Source: Actibacterium sp.
GTDB taxonomy: Bacteria; Pseudomonadota; Alphaproteobacteria; Rhodobacterales; Rhodobacteraceae
Direction: 5' to 3'
Assembly: GCA_016278325.1 (NCBI GenBank)
Contig: JADQCB010000004.1
Span: 142,500-206,499 of the forward strand
Length of the DNA stretch: 64,000 bases
Part shown: piece after piece, positions 44,135 to 54,678 of the stretch
Position numbering within the stretch: position 1 is the stretch's first letter
How the letters are laid out: each line of letters begins with the position of its first letter
Program-made: the position numbers and the translations under genes
Notes under the pieces: generated by a model
Told to the model about the DNA's origin: nothing
Databases searched by the model: none
The model's input: only the letters and a program-made list of their open reading frames with translations

Positions 44135-44297
44135 ATCTGGCCAGGAACACCACGCCAACCGCCCCCCCGAGGAAGATCAGGGCCGCGCCGATCAGAAGCA
44201 GTGCCAGAAGACGGTTCTTGCCCCGGCTGTCCGCGCGCAACTGCCGGGCCGTGGTCGGCGCATCGGTGGGGGCGCTCTGCACCTTGGGGCTTTTCAT
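44121..44297 (-). CDS. 58-residue single-span membrane protein
   Basis: A basic cytosolic N-terminus (MKSPKVQSAPTDAPTTARQL) is followed by one helix (LLALLLIGAALIFLGGAVGV) and a short tail. It overlaps the SCO gene start, so it is likely part of the copper/oxidase-assembly unit. Small single-span partners of oxidase maturation are common, but no specific family is recognised. Confidence 0.6.
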   Translation of the reverse strand: MKSPKVQSAPTDAPTTARQLRADSRGKNRLLALLLIGAALIFLGGAVGVVFLARYGGY

Positions 44298-44402
44298 GAC
44301 CTGCGGGTAACAGGCCCGGCCGGTCGATGACAAGCGCAGGCGGCTGTGCGATTGTGCCGCAGCATTGCGGTGCACTGGGGCGGGCAATTCACATTCCTTA
44401 AC

Positions 44403-44470
44403 TTGAATGTTTTTGGCGCGATACCATATACGGTTTGGCGGGGGCGCATGCCCCCACATGCCCCCATGTG
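44403..44470 (+). promoter_or_regulatory. Promoter and stem-forming leader of the DUF2892 gene
   Basis: TTGAAT (44403-44408), an 18-base spacer and TATACG (44427-44432) form a promoter. Two dyads follow: GGGGGC/GCCCCC around GCAT (about 44439-44454), and CACATG (44455-44460) with CATGTG (44465-44470) around CCCC, the latter ending just before the RBS (AGGAG). They could be an operator or RBS-proximal mRNA stems. Confidence 0.45.
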
Positions 44471-44484
44471 ACAGGAGAGCAAGA

Positions 44485-44688
44485 ATGACCCTCGACCGCA
44501 GCGTGATGGCCTTTGCCGGCGTGATGATATTGCTGAGCGTGGCCCTGACCTATTTCCTTTCGCCCCTTTGGATGTGGTTCACCGTGTTCATCGGTCTGAA
44601 CCTGATCCAGTCGGCCTTTACCGGCTTCTGCCCGGCGGCGTCGATCTTCCGCAAGCTGGGCGTGAAACAAGGTTGCGCCTTCGAATAA
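44485..44688 (+). CDS. DUF2892 (YgaP-type) small membrane protein
   Basis: A 67-residue protein matching the inner-membrane DUF2892 family: MTLDRSVMAFAGVMILLSVA, FLSPLWMWFTVFIGLNLIQS, FTGFCPAASIFRKLGVKQGC. Two helices and the conserved FCPA motif are present. In larger relatives this domain is fused to rhodanese (YgaP), suggesting a sulfur- or redox-related role. ATG 44485 has GGAGAG upstream. Confidence 0.88.
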   Translation: MTLDRSVMAFAGVMILLSVALTYFLSPLWMWFTVFIGLNLIQSAFTGFCPAASIFRKLGVKQGCAFE

Positions 44689-44802
44689 GCGCCCGGGTTC
44701 TGCCTTGATAACGCCGGTCGGTCCGCCGAAGGGTCGGCCGGTGGCCCGGCGCCGCGCCCGATGGCGGCGGCGCCCCGGTGGACATCGGCATATGAAGGCC
44801 CT

Positions 44803-45483
44803 ATGCCTCTTTCCGGCAATCCTCGGAAGGATGAAGGGGGTCACTTGCAATCCGGCGAGATAGAGGCGCTGTTCACCCGGGCCGACGGTCGTTATCTGTT
44901 CGCCCGCTGGGGCCGACCGATCGCGCCTGTCGTGTTCGGCGTCACCGAGCAGACGCTTCAGACGGTCAAGGGCGCCTGCGAGGCGGTGGTGACACTGGCC
45001 GGCCACCGTATGGCCGAGACCGACCCGGAGCTTGGCGTCAACCTGATGGTGTTCTTCTTCCGCGACTGGCAGGAGCTGCTTGAAACCGCCGATCTCGACC
45101 GGCTGGTGCCCGATCTTCCGGGGCTGGTGGGCCGGCTGCGTGCGGCCGGGGCGAACCAGTACCGGTTTTTCCGCTTTGACGCGGCCGGCGCGATCCAGGC
45201 GGCCTTCGTCTTCGTGCAGGTCGACGATGCGCTGGCGGATCTGCCCGCCGAGGAAATCGCGCTGTCGCAGATGGTTCAGATCATCCTGCTGTGGTCGGAT
45301 GTCGCGTTTACCCGGCGCAGCCCGCTGGGCCGCACCGGCGACGGGAACATGGTTCTGCGCCCCGAGATCGCCCGGGTGATCCGCGCCGGATACGACCCGG
45401 TGCTGCCCGCCTGCGCGGATGATCCATCCCATGCGCTGCGCCTGGCCGCGCGGATCGGGCCGGGCACGGATCCGCAGGCATGA
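44803..45483 (+). CDS. Conserved hypothetical protein coupled to ybgC
   Basis: A 226-residue soluble protein with no signal peptide. Recognisable segments are GEIEALFTRADGRYLFARWG, RPIAPVVFGVTEQTLQTVKG and LMVFFFRDWQELLETADLDR; Trp and Asp are frequent. No enzyme motif was found. ATG 44803 has AAGG about 5 bases upstream. Its stop overlaps the ybgC start (ATGA), so it is translationally coupled to the tol-pal cluster and may serve the envelope, but its function is unknown. Confidence 0.75.
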   Translation: MPLSGNPRKDEGGHLQSGEIEALFTRADGRYLFARWGRPIAPVVFGVTEQTLQTVKGACEAVVTLAGHRMAETDPELGVNLMVFFFRDWQELLETADLDRLVPDLPGLVGRLRAAGANQYRFFRFDAAGAIQAAFVFVQVDDALADLPAEEIALSQMVQIILLWSDVAFTRRSPLGRTGDGNMVLRPEIARVIRAGYDPVLPACADDPSHALRLAARIGPGTDPQA

Positions 45484-45896
45484 GCGTGCATCGCTTTGCC
45501 GTGCGGGTCTATTACGAGGATACCGACCTGGCGGGGATCGTCTATTACGCGAATTACCTGAAATTCATCGAACGCGGGCGCAGCGAATGGCTGCGCGAGC
45601 TGGGTATCGACCAGGCACGCCTCAAGGCGGACCGGGGCATCGTCTTTGCGGTGCGGCGGGTCGAGGCCGATTACCTGCGGCCGGCGCATTTCGACGATTT
45701 GCTGGTGGTCGAGACCGCCCCAGAGGCCGTTTCCGGCGCGCGGGTCGTGCTGCGCCAGCGGGTGATGCGCGACGGCGCGATGATTTTTGCCGCCGGCGTA
45801 ACGGTGGTCGCGCTCGGCGCGGGCGGGGGGCCGGTGCGGCTGCCGGCAGATATTCGCCGATTGCTTGCCGGGGAAGCGGGCGAAAATCGGCCCTGA
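45480..45896 (+). CDS. ybgC: Tol-Pal-associated acyl-CoA thioesterase
   Basis: A 138-residue hotdog thioesterase with the YbgC signature RVYYEDTDLAGIVYYANYLKFIERGRSEWL (catalytic Asp in EDTD). It hydrolyses acyl-CoA or acyl-ACP and is nearly always upstream of tolQ. ATG 45480 overlaps the preceding stop. Confidence 0.95.
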   Translation: MSVHRFAVRVYYEDTDLAGIVYYANYLKFIERGRSEWLRELGIDQARLKADRGIVFAVRRVEADYLRPAHFDDLLVVETAPEAVSGARVVLRQRVMRDGAMIFAAGVTVVALGAGGGPVRLPADIRRLLAGEAGENRP

Positions 45897-45906
45897 CGCG
45901 GTTGTG

Positions 45907-45936
45907 TTGGCATTCGGCCTTAAAAGACTGTAGTGT
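45907..45936 (+). promoter_or_regulatory. Probable tolQ promoter
   Basis: TTGGCA (45907-45912), an 18-base spacer and TAGTGT (45931-45936), 50 bases before the tolQ start. It suggests tolQRAB can be transcribed apart from ybgC. Confidence 0.5.
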
Positions 45937-45985
45937 CCGCGTTAATCGAAGCCGGACGAACACGGCCCAAAACACGAGCAGGCAT

Positions 45986-46681
45986 ATGGACACTCAAACC
46001 CTTGCGCTGGCGCAGGAGATGGATTTCTCCATGCTGGCGCTTTTCGCGCGTGCGACGATCGCGGTGAAGATCGTCATGATTCTCCTGATCGGGGCCTCCT
46101 TCTGGAGCTGGGGCATCATCATCCAGAAACTGATCGCCTTCCGCGCCGCCCGCGCCGAGGCCGAGACTTTCGACGCGGCCTTCTGGTCGGGGGAGCCGCT
46201 GGACGAGCTGTTCGAGAAGATCGGCGACCAGCCGTCGGGCGCGTCGGAGCGGATCTTCGTCTCGGGCATGATGGAATGGCGCCGCTCGCACCGGCAGGAC
46301 GGTGCGCTGATCCCCGGGGCCTCCCCGCGCATCGATCGCTCGATGGACGTGGCCATCGCCAAGGAGGCCGAGCAATTGAACGGCGGGCTTTCATTCCTGG
46401 CCACGGTGGGATCGACGGCGCCCTTCATCGGGCTTTTCGGCACGGTCTGGGGCATCATGAACGCGTTCGAGCAGATCGCCATGCAGCAGAACACCAACCT
46501 CGCGGTTGTCGCACCGGGCATTTCCGAGGCGCTGCTGGCCACCGCGCTGGGGCTTCTGGCGGCGATCCCCGCGGTGATCTTCTATAACAAGCTTTCGGCC
46601 GACAGTGACCGGATCGTCGGCGGTTACGAAGCCTTTGCCGACGAATTCTCGACCATCCTTTCACGTCAGCTGGACAGCTGA
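45986..46681 (+). CDS. tolQ: Tol-Pal proton-channel protein TolQ
   Basis: A 231-residue inner-membrane protein of the MotA/TolQ/ExbB family with three helices: RATIAVKIVMILLIGASFWS, LATVGSTAPFIGLFGTVWGI and ISEALLATALGLLAAIPAVI. With TolR it forms the proton-driven motor energising TolA for outer-membrane constriction at division. ATG 45986. Confidence 0.97.
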   Translation: MDTQTLALAQEMDFSMLALFARATIAVKIVMILLIGASFWSWGIIIQKLIAFRAARAEAETFDAAFWSGEPLDELFEKIGDQPSGASERIFVSGMMEWRRSHRQDGALIPGASPRIDRSMDVAIAKEAEQLNGGLSFLATVGSTAPFIGLFGTVWGIMNAFEQIAMQQNTNLAVVAPGISEALLATALGLLAAIPAVIFYNKLSADSDRIVGGYEAFADEFSTILSRQLDS

Positions 46682-46684
46682 GCG

Positions 46685-47158
46685 ATGGGGGCCGGGGTCG
46701 TTCAACGCAACGGGGGCAACCGGCGGCGGCGCAGCCGGGCGCGCTCGGCGGCAATGTCCGAGATCAACGTCACGCCCTTCGTGGACGTGATGCTGGTGCT
46801 GCTGATCATCTTCATGGTGGCGGCGCCGCTGCTGACCGTCGGGGTGCCGGTGAAGCTGCCCGAAACGGCGGCCGCGGCCCTGCCGTCCGAGCAGGAAGAG
46901 CCGCTTACCATCACCCTGACCGCAGACGGGCGGATCGTGCTGCAATCGACCGAAACCGCGCCCGGCGCGTTGATGGGCAAGCTGCGCGCCATCGCGGCCG
47001 AACGCGACAGCGACAAGATCTTCCTGCGGGCCGATGCCGATGTGCCCTATGGGCAGGTTGCACGGGTCATGGGCGCGCTCAATGCCGGAGGGTTCCGCAA
47101 TATCGCGCTGGTCACCGACAGTGGCGGACCGACGCTGGATGACGGGCAGGACGGGTAA
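46685..47158 (+). CDS. tolR: Tol-Pal protein TolR
   Basis: A 157-residue ExbD/TolR protein: a basic N-terminus (RRRSRARSAAMSEINVTPF), one membrane helix with the essential Asp (VTPFVDVMLVLLIIFMV), and a periplasmic domain ending GGFRNIALVTD. Its start follows tolQ by 3 bases. Confidence 0.96.
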   Translation: MGAGVVQRNGGNRRRRSRARSAAMSEINVTPFVDVMLVLLIIFMVAAPLLTVGVPVKLPETAAAALPSEQEEPLTITLTADGRIVLQSTETAPGALMGKLRAIAAERDSDKIFLRADADVPYGQVARVMGALNAGGFRNIALVTDSGGPTLDDGQDG

Positions 47159-47169
47159 GGCCGGGTGCC

Positions 47170-48318
47170 ATGAAAACGGGTTTCTACATTTCGGGACTCG
47201 GGCATGCCGGCCTGATCCTCTGGTTGTTGCTGGGCGGGCTGTTTTCGGCCCGGACACCGGCGCCGCTGGAGGTGACGCAGGTTTCCATCGTCAGCGGCGA
47301 GGAATATGCCGCCCTGAGTGCTCCTGCCGCCGCGCCTTCGGCCGAGGTGACGATGCCGAAGCCGCCCCCCCCGCGCCCGATCGCCCCCCCGGCCGAGGCC
47401 CCGGCGCCCGAGAGCGCGCCGCAAACGCCTGCCGCGCCGGCGCCGGTGCCGCCGACATCCGCCGACCGGGCCCCCGATGTCAGCGAGCTGACCGTGCCGC
47501 CCAGGGCCGCGCCGGACCAGAAAGCCCCGGTTCCGCCCGCACCGCCCGAGGCCGAAACCGACGCGACGGCCATCGGTGAAACCGCGCCGCCGCGCCAGGT
47601 GCCGCGTGTCGCACCCCAGGCGGCGCCGCCGCCACCGCCCGATGCGGCGGTGTCCGACGTGGTGACGCAGGCCACCCGGCCCGCCACCGAGGCCGAGGCG
47701 CAGGCGCGGCCGCAAGAGCGCAGCCAGGCGCCCGAAGAGGCGACGACCGAGATCGTGACCGAGGCCGACCGGCCGCAGCAGCGCGACACGGTGATGACAG
47801 CCTCGGTGCGTCCGCGCCCCCGGCCCGAACCGCCGGCGGCGCCACCGCCGGCCGACGCCGCCGCCCCGGCCGCATCGTCCGAGCCGCCCGATTCCGAGCC
47901 CCCGGCCAACGATCCGATGGCCGAGGCGGTCGCCAGCGCCGTCGCGCAAGCGGTCAGCAACGCGGCGGGCAGCGGCGGCGCCGGGCAGGCCCCCACCGGG
48001 CCGCCGCTGACCCGTGGCGAAAAGGATGCGCTGCGCCTTGCGGTGCAGAATTGCTGGGTGATCGACCCGGGCTCGCCCGCCGCGCGGGTCGTGGTGACCG
48101 TCGGCATGGCCTTGACCGAGGAGGGCCGCGTGCAGGAGGATTCGATCGAGCTGATCTCAAGCTCCGACGGCGATCCGGTCGCGGTGCGCACCGCTTTCGA
48201 CTCGGCGCGCCGTGCGATCCTGCGTTGCGGGCAATCGGGGTTTGACCTGCCACGCGAAAAATATGCTCAATGGCGCAATGTCGAGATTACCTTCGACCCC
48301 TCGAAATACAGGAATTGA
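47170..48318 (+). CDS. tolA: Tol-Pal protein TolA
   Basis: A 382-residue bridging protein: N-terminal membrane anchor ([17 protein letters not shown]), a long Pro/Ala/Glu-rich periplasmic region (about residues 50-270) in place of the helical domain of E. coli TolA, and a C-terminal TolA/TonB-like domain ([20 protein letters not shown]) that would contact TolB/Pal. Strong proline bias gives the frame its distinctive codon periodicity. Confidence 0.92.
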   Translation: MKTGFYISGLGHAGLILWLLLGGLFSARTPAPLEVTQVSIVSGEEYAALSAPAAAPSAEVTMPKPPPPRPIAPPAEAPAPESAPQTPAAPAPVPPTSADRAPDVSELTVPPRAAPDQKAPVPPAPPEAETDATAIGETAPPRQVPRVAPQAAPPPPPDAAVSDVVTQATRPATEAEAQARPQERSQAPEEATTEIVTEADRPQQRDTVMTASVRPRPRPEPPAAPPPADAAAPAASSEPPDSEPPANDPMAEAVASAVAQAVSNAAGSGGAGQAPTGPPLTRGEKDALRLAVQNCWVIDPGSPAARVVVTVGMALTEEGRVQEDSIELISSSDGDPVAVRTAFDSARRAILRCGQSGFDLPREKYAQWRNVEITFDPSKYRN

Positions 48319-48320
48319 CC

Positions 48321-49649
48321 ATGGTTCGGATTCTGACCCTTCTCGTTGCCCTGGCCGGGCTGACCATCGCGCCGCTTGCGGCACGCGCGCAGGGCGGACC
48401 CTTGCGCATCGTGATCGACGAGGGCGTGATCGAACCGGTGCCCTTCGCGGTGCCCGAATTCATCGCCGGCAATGCCGAGGCCGCGCAATATGCGCGCGAC
48501 ATCACCCGGGTGATCGCCGCCGACCTGACCGGAACCGGCCTGTTCCGCGAAATCCCCGCCGATGCGTTCATTGCCCGCGTCAGCAGCTTTCAAAGCCCGG
48601 TCCAGTTCGCCGACTGGAAGGCGATCAACGCCCAGGCCCTGATCACGGGGGCGGTGGATGTCGGCCCGGACGACCAGTTGACGGTCAAGTTCCGGCTGCT
48701 CGACGTGTTCGCCGAGACCGCGCTGGGCGAGGGGCTGCAATTCACTGGCACCACGACGGCCTGGCGGCGGGTCGCGCACAAGGTGGCCGATCAGGTCTAT
48801 TCGCGGATCACCGGCGAGGACGGCTATTTCGACAGCCGCGTCGTGTTCGTCTCGGAAAGCGGGCCCAAGGGCGAGCGTCGCAAGCGGCTGGCGATCATGG
48901 ATTACGACGGTGCGAACCTGCAATACCTGACCGGCGGCGAAGCCCTGGTCCTGGCGCCGCGGTTTTCGCCGGGGGGCGAGCGGATCCTCTATACCAGCTA
49001 CGATTCGGGCTTTCCGCAGATCTATCTGATGGATCTGAGCAGCGGCAACCGCCGCGCGCTGGACAATCAGCCGCAAAGCATGACCTTCTCGCCCCGGTTC
49101 GGACCGGATGGAAACACCGTGCTGTTCTCGCAATCGCAGGGGGGCAATACCGATCTCTATGCGATGCCGCTGGCGGGCGGGGCGCGCATCCGCCTGACTT
49201 CGGCCCCGTCGATCGAGACAGCGCCCAGCTATTCGCCCGACGGCCGGATGATCGTGTTCGAAAGCGACCGCTCGGGCAGCCAGCAGCTTTACGTCATGCC
49301 CGCGACCGGCGGAGAGCCGCGGCGGATCAGCTTTGGTCCGGGGCGGTATTCCACGCCGGTATGGTCGCCGCGCGGGGACATGATCGCGTTCACCAAGCAG
49401 TATAACGGCCGGTTCCATATCGGGGTGATGCGCAGCGACGGTTCGGAGGAACGGCTGCTCACATCCTCGTTCCTTGACGAGGGGCCGACATGGTCGCCCA
49501 ATGGGCGCGTCATCATGTTCGCGCGCGAAACCGCCGGGGCGGGCGGGACATCCTCGCTCTACTCGGTGGACGTATCGGGGCGCAACCTCAAGCCGGTGCC
49601 GACGCCGGCGGGCGGTTCCGACCCGTCATGGTCGCCGCTGCTGCCCTGA
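48321..49649 (+). CDS. tolB: Tol-Pal protein TolB
   Basis: A 442-residue periplasmic protein: signal peptide ([20 protein letters not shown]), N-terminal alpha/beta domain (about residues 25-165) and a six-bladed beta-propeller with PD40-type repeats ([31 protein letters not shown]). It binds Pal and hands over to TolA. ATG 48321 follows tolA by 2 bases. Confidence 0.97.
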   Translation: MVRILTLLVALAGLTIAPLAARAQGGPLRIVIDEGVIEPVPFAVPEFIAGNAEAAQYARDITRVIAADLTGTGLFREIPADAFIARVSSFQSPVQFADWKAINAQALITGAVDVGPDDQLTVKFRLLDVFAETALGEGLQFTGTTTAWRRVAHKVADQVYSRITGEDGYFDSRVVFVSESGPKGERRKRLAIMDYDGANLQYLTGGEALVLAPRFSPGGERILYTSYDSGFPQIYLMDLSSGNRRALDNQPQSMTFSPRFGPDGNTVLFSQSQGGNTDLYAMPLAGGARIRLTSAPSIETAPSYSPDGRMIVFESDRSGSQQLYVMPATGGEPRRISFGPGRYSTPVWSPRGDMIAFTKQYNGRFHIGVMRSDGSEERLLTSSFLDEGPTWSPNGRVIMFARETAGAGGTSSLYSVDVSGRNLKPVPTPAGGSDPSWSPLLP

Positions 49650-49658
49650 TGCGGCACG

Positions 49659-49687
49659 TTAACAAATCCGCGCGCGGCTGATATGAT
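49659..49687 (+). promoter_or_regulatory. Strong sigma-70-like promoter upstream of pal
   Basis: TTAACA (49659-49664), a 17-base spacer and TATGAT (49682-49687), 40 bases before the pal start. It gives pal extra transcription beyond tolQRAB, expected for an abundant lipoprotein. Confidence 0.65.
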
Positions 49688-49726
49688 GGCGCGCATCGAG
49701 CCAAGAAACCCAAGAAGGACAGTGTG

Positions 49727-50236
49727 ATGAAATTTCTTACCAAGACGATGCTGGCGCTGGCGGTATTGGGCCTGGCCGCCTGTTCCGATCCGGGCCGTTT
49801 CGGCGCCGGCGCCGGCGCGGATGCGGGTGCGTCCGGCGGCATCGTGGCCGGCAGTCCCTCGGACCCGACCTCGCCGGCCTATTTCCAGCAGACGGTCGGG
49901 GACCGCGTCCTTTTCGCAGTCGATCAGAGCTCGCTTTCCGATTCCGCGACCGCGACGCTGGATGCGCAGGCAGAGTGGCTGCTGACCAACCCCGATTACG
50001 CGGTGCTGATCGAGGGCCATGCCGATGAGCAGGGCACGCGCGAATACAACCTTGCCCTGGGTGCAAGGCGGGCCAATTCGGTCAGTGAATACCTGGTATC
50101 GCGCGGGGTTTCGCCGGCGCGGATCCGCACCGTGAGCTACGGCAAGGAACGCCCGATCGCGCTGTGTTCGGACGAGGCGTGCTATGCGCAGAACCGCCGC
50201 GCGGTGACGGTCGTGACCGCAGGTGCGAGCAGCTGA
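49727..50236 (+). CDS. pal: Peptidoglycan-associated lipoprotein Pal
   Basis: A 169-residue outer-membrane lipoprotein: lipobox LAAC, then the OmpA-like peptidoglycan-binding domain (LIEGHADEQGTREYNLALGA and RRANSVSEYLVSRGV). ATG 49727 is preferred to GTG 49724 from AAGGAC spacing (6 bases). Confidence 0.97.
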   Translation: MKFLTKTMLALAVLGLAACSDPGRFGAGAGADAGASGGIVAGSPSDPTSPAYFQQTVGDRVLFAVDQSSLSDSATATLDAQAEWLLTNPDYAVLIEGHADEQGTREYNLALGARRANSVSEYLVSRGVSPARIRTVSYGKERPIALCSDEACYAQNRRAVTVVTAGASS

Positions 50237-50265
50237 GCGCGCCGAGTGACGCAAGGAGGGCAGGC

Positions 50266-51123
50266 ATGACGATGGTGCGGTGGCTTGGGCTGGCGATCTG
50301 TCTTGCAATCGCCGCGGCCGGGCCGGCGGTGGCGCAGTCGCGCGATCGGACCCTGGCCGACATTCGCCAGCAGCTGACGGTTCTCAATGTCGAGATCCAG
50401 AAGCTCAAGCGCGAGCTTTCGACCACCGGCGGGGTGGCGGTTCCGACCGGGGGCGACAGCCTGATCCAGCGCGTGGATGCGATCGAGCAGGCGCTTCAGA
50501 GCCTGACCGAAAAGACCGAGGAGTTGCAGTTCCGGATCGACAAGATCGTGGAGGACGGCTCCAACCGGATCGGCGATCTGGCCTTCCGCCTGTGCGAACT
50601 GGAAACCGATTGCGACATTTCCGAGCTGGACAAGGCGGCGCCGCTGGGGGGCATCCCCCCGCGCATCGCCGCCGCGCCGCCCGACCCGGCCGACACGACC
50701 GGAGCGCCGCCGCAGGACGGTGAGGCGCCGGTGCTCATGGCGGTGCGCGAAAAGGCGGCCTTTGACCGGGCCAAGGCGGATCTGGAGGCCGGCCGGGTCG
50801 CGCAGGCCGCGGACGGCTTTGCCGCCTTCCTGCGCGATTACCCGGGCGGTCCGCTGACCAGCGAGGCGCATTTCCACCGCGGCATCGCCCTGAAACGGCA
50901 GGGAATGACCGCCGAAGCGGCGCGGGCCTTTCTCGACAGTTTCTCGGGCGCGCCGGAAGGCCGGTTCGCCCCCGAGGCGCTGCACGAGCTGGGGCTGGCG
51001 CTGGCCGAGCTGGGGCAGACCCGCGAGGCCTGTGTCACGCTGGGCGAGGTTTCGGCCCGTTTTCCCGATTCCGCCGTCGCGCCCCGTGCCGCCGCGGCGC
51101 GGGACGACCTCGTCTGCAATTGA
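50266..51123 (+). CDS. cpoB: Tol-Pal coordinator CpoB (YbgF)
   Basis: A 285-residue periplasmic protein: signal peptide ending near PAVAQSRDRTL, a coiled-coil region (about residues 25-110, QQLTVLNVEIQKLKRELSTT), a linker, and a C-terminal TPR domain (about 160-285). It coordinates peptidoglycan synthesis with Tol-Pal constriction. ATG 50266 has AAGGAGG upstream. Its stop overlaps a TTG used by tilS. Confidence 0.93.
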   Translation: MTMVRWLGLAICLAIAAAGPAVAQSRDRTLADIRQQLTVLNVEIQKLKRELSTTGGVAVPTGGDSLIQRVDAIEQALQSLTEKTEELQFRIDKIVEDGSNRIGDLAFRLCELETDCDISELDKAAPLGGIPPRIAAAPPDPADTTGAPPQDGEAPVLMAVREKAAFDRAKADLEAGRVAQAADGFAAFLRDYPGGPLTSEAHFHRGIALKRQGMTAEAARAFLDSFSGAPEGRFAPEALHELGLALAELGQTREACVTLGEVSARFPDSAVAPRAAAARDDLVCN

Positions 51124-52370
51124 CCGCCAGCGCGACGCCCGAAGACATCTTCGCCGCCGCAATGACCGGGCGGGCGCCGGCGCGGCTTGGTCTGGCCGTC
51201 TCGGGCGGCGGCGATTCCATCGCCCTGCTGCATCTTGCCCATGCCTGGGGCCGGGCGGCCGGCGTCGGGCTCTCGGCGGTGACGGTCGATCACGGCCTGC
51301 GGCCCGAGGCCGCGACCGAGGCCCGTTTCGTGGCCGAAATCTGCGCCCGGCTGGGGGTGGCGCATGACACGCTGCGCTGGACCGGCTGGGACGGGCGGGG
51401 CAATCTGCAGGCGGCGGCGCGCGCCGCGCGCTATCGTCTTATGGCGGGCTGGGCGCATGAACGCGGCATCGGCGCGATTGCCCTGGGCCACACGATGGAC
51501 GATCAGGCCGAGACCTTCCTGATGCGGCTGGCGCGGGGCTCTGGCCCCGACGGGCTGTCGGGGATGGCGGCATCGCACAGGCGCGATGCGATGATCTGGC
51601 TGCGGCCGCTGCTGGACCTGCGGCGCGACGCCCTGCGCGCCTGGCTCGGGCAGCACGGGCAGGGCTGGATCGACGATCCGTCGAACCGGGACAGGCGGTT
51701 CGACCGGGTGCGGGTGCGGCAGGCGCTGGACGGGATGCGCGATATCGGGCTGACGGTCGAAGGGTTGGCCGAAACCTGCACCCGCATGGCGATGACGCGC
51801 GCGGCCCTGGACCATCTGGCGTGCGAAACGGCCCGATCCACCGGCGTTATCGACCGTGGCGATCTGCTGTTCGACAGCGCCGGGCTGGACGCGTCCCCGC
51901 GCGAGACGCGGCTGCGGCTTCTCGCCGCGGCGCTGTGCTGGGTCGCTTCGGCAGAGTATCGCCCAAGACTGGCGGCGCTCGAAACGGCGCTCGACGCGGC
52001 GTTGTCGGGACGGCGGCGAAGCCTGCACGGCTGCCTTCTGACCCCCGATGGCCCGCGCTTGCGGATCAGCCGCGAGCCGGCCGCGGTGCGTGACACGCGC
52101 GCCGCGCCGGACCGGCCCTGGGACACGCGCTGGCGGTTTTTCGGGCCGAAGATCAACGGCGTGCAGCTGCGCGCGCTTGGCGAAACGGGTCTTGCGTGCT
52201 GCAAGGGCTGGCGCGAAACCGGCCTGCCACGGGCCTCACTTCTGGCCTCGCCCGCGGTGTGGCGCGGCGACGAACTGATCGCCGCGCCGCTGGCCGGCCA
52301 TTGCAATGGCTGGCGCGCGGAATTGACGCCGCCCGCGGAAGCTGTGCTACAAGCGATCATATCGCATTGA
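51120..52370 (+). CDS. tilS: tRNA(Ile)-lysidine synthetase
   Basis: A 416-residue PP-loop ATPase that modifies C34 of tRNA-Ile(CAU) to lysidine, so AUA is read as Ile. Motif LGLAVSGGGDSIALLHLA, then ALGHTMDDQAETFLMRLARG. The frame opens at TTG 51120, overlapping the cpoB stop (TTGA), a rare start that implies coupling. The C-terminal domain is shorter and less conserved than in E. coli. The order pal-cpoB-tilS-ftsH is typical of Alphaproteobacteria. Confidence 0.94.
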   Translation: MTASATPEDIFAAAMTGRAPARLGLAVSGGGDSIALLHLAHAWGRAAGVGLSAVTVDHGLRPEAATEARFVAEICARLGVAHDTLRWTGWDGRGNLQAAARAARYRLMAGWAHERGIGAIALGHTMDDQAETFLMRLARGSGPDGLSGMAASHRRDAMIWLRPLLDLRRDALRAWLGQHGQGWIDDPSNRDRRFDRVRVRQALDGMRDIGLTVEGLAETCTRMAMTRAALDHLACETARSTGVIDRGDLLFDSAGLDASPRETRLRLLAAALCWVASAEYRPRLAALETALDAALSGRRRSLHGCLLTPDGPRLRISREPAAVRDTRAAPDRPWDTRWRFFGPKINGVQLRALGETGLACCKGWRETGLPRASLLASPAVWRGDELIAAPLAGHCNGWRAELTPPAEAVLQAIISH

Positions 52371-52395
52371 ACCTGTGACGCTTATCTCTATTTTA
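52367..52395 (+). promoter_or_regulatory. Candidate ftsH promoter
   Basis: TTGAAC (52367-52372) overlaps the tilS stop; a 17-base spacer leads to ATTTTA (52390-52395). It fits sigma-70 only moderately. A heat-shock-type promoter was looked for and not convincingly found. Confidence 0.4.
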
Positions 52396-52441
52396 GTAGG
52401 AACAGGCGGGCCGCCCGGCCCCAGATTTCAAGGAGTGCACC

Positions 52442-54364
<1,923 letters not shown>

Positions 54365-54390
54365 CGCGAACGGCGCCGGTCTGTTGCAAG

Positions 54391-54420
54391 AGGCCCCGGG
54401 TCCGGTCGGGTCCGGGGCCT
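54391..54420 (+). terminator. GC-rich stem after ftsH (probable terminator)
   Basis: AGGCCCCGG (54391-54399) and CCGGGGCCT (54412-54420) form a 9-bp stem with a 12-base loop, 27 bases after the ftsH stop. Only TTC follows, not a T-run, so termination would be weak or Rho-aided. Confidence 0.55.
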
Positions 54421-54666
54421 TCGCATGATCGGCGCCCGCATCCGTCATGTGCCGCGCGCAACATCATGCACATCGCCGCGCGATCCTTTGGCGGCCGCGG
54501 TCCCGTCGCCGGCATGACGGAGTAATCCGGCGCAGCGCGGCCGGCTCTCCCGATCCGAACCGGCAGGACGGTTCCAGGGCCGGAAATGTCGGAATTGCCC
54601 CTGTATTCCCGCCCGTCAGCCGGTATAGCCGGAACCGACAGACAGCCCGGCAGCAGGTGCCGGCGC
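54421..54666. other. Gene-free stretch before fhs
   Basis: No ORF with coding character, RNA gene or clear promoter was recognised here. The fhs ribosome-binding site AAGGGAGG lies at 54667-54674, just beyond this stretch. Confidence 0.5.
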
Positions 54667-54678
54667 AAGGGAGGTTCC

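Noticed and set aside
47340-47900. Proline/alanine repeats as a possible tandem-repeat or mobile element
   Set aside because: These are the low-complexity linker of TolA, expected for this protein in high-GC Alphaproteobacteria.
47047-48191. Long minus-strand frames opposite tolA, rich in Gly/Arg or Ser/Ala
   Set aside because: They mirror the Pro/Ala codon repeats of tolA; no start context and no family resemblance.
54600-54678. Possible folate-type riboswitch before fhs
   Set aside because: GC-rich short inverted segments exist, but no known aptamer core was recognisable; nothing beyond chance pairing could be shown.
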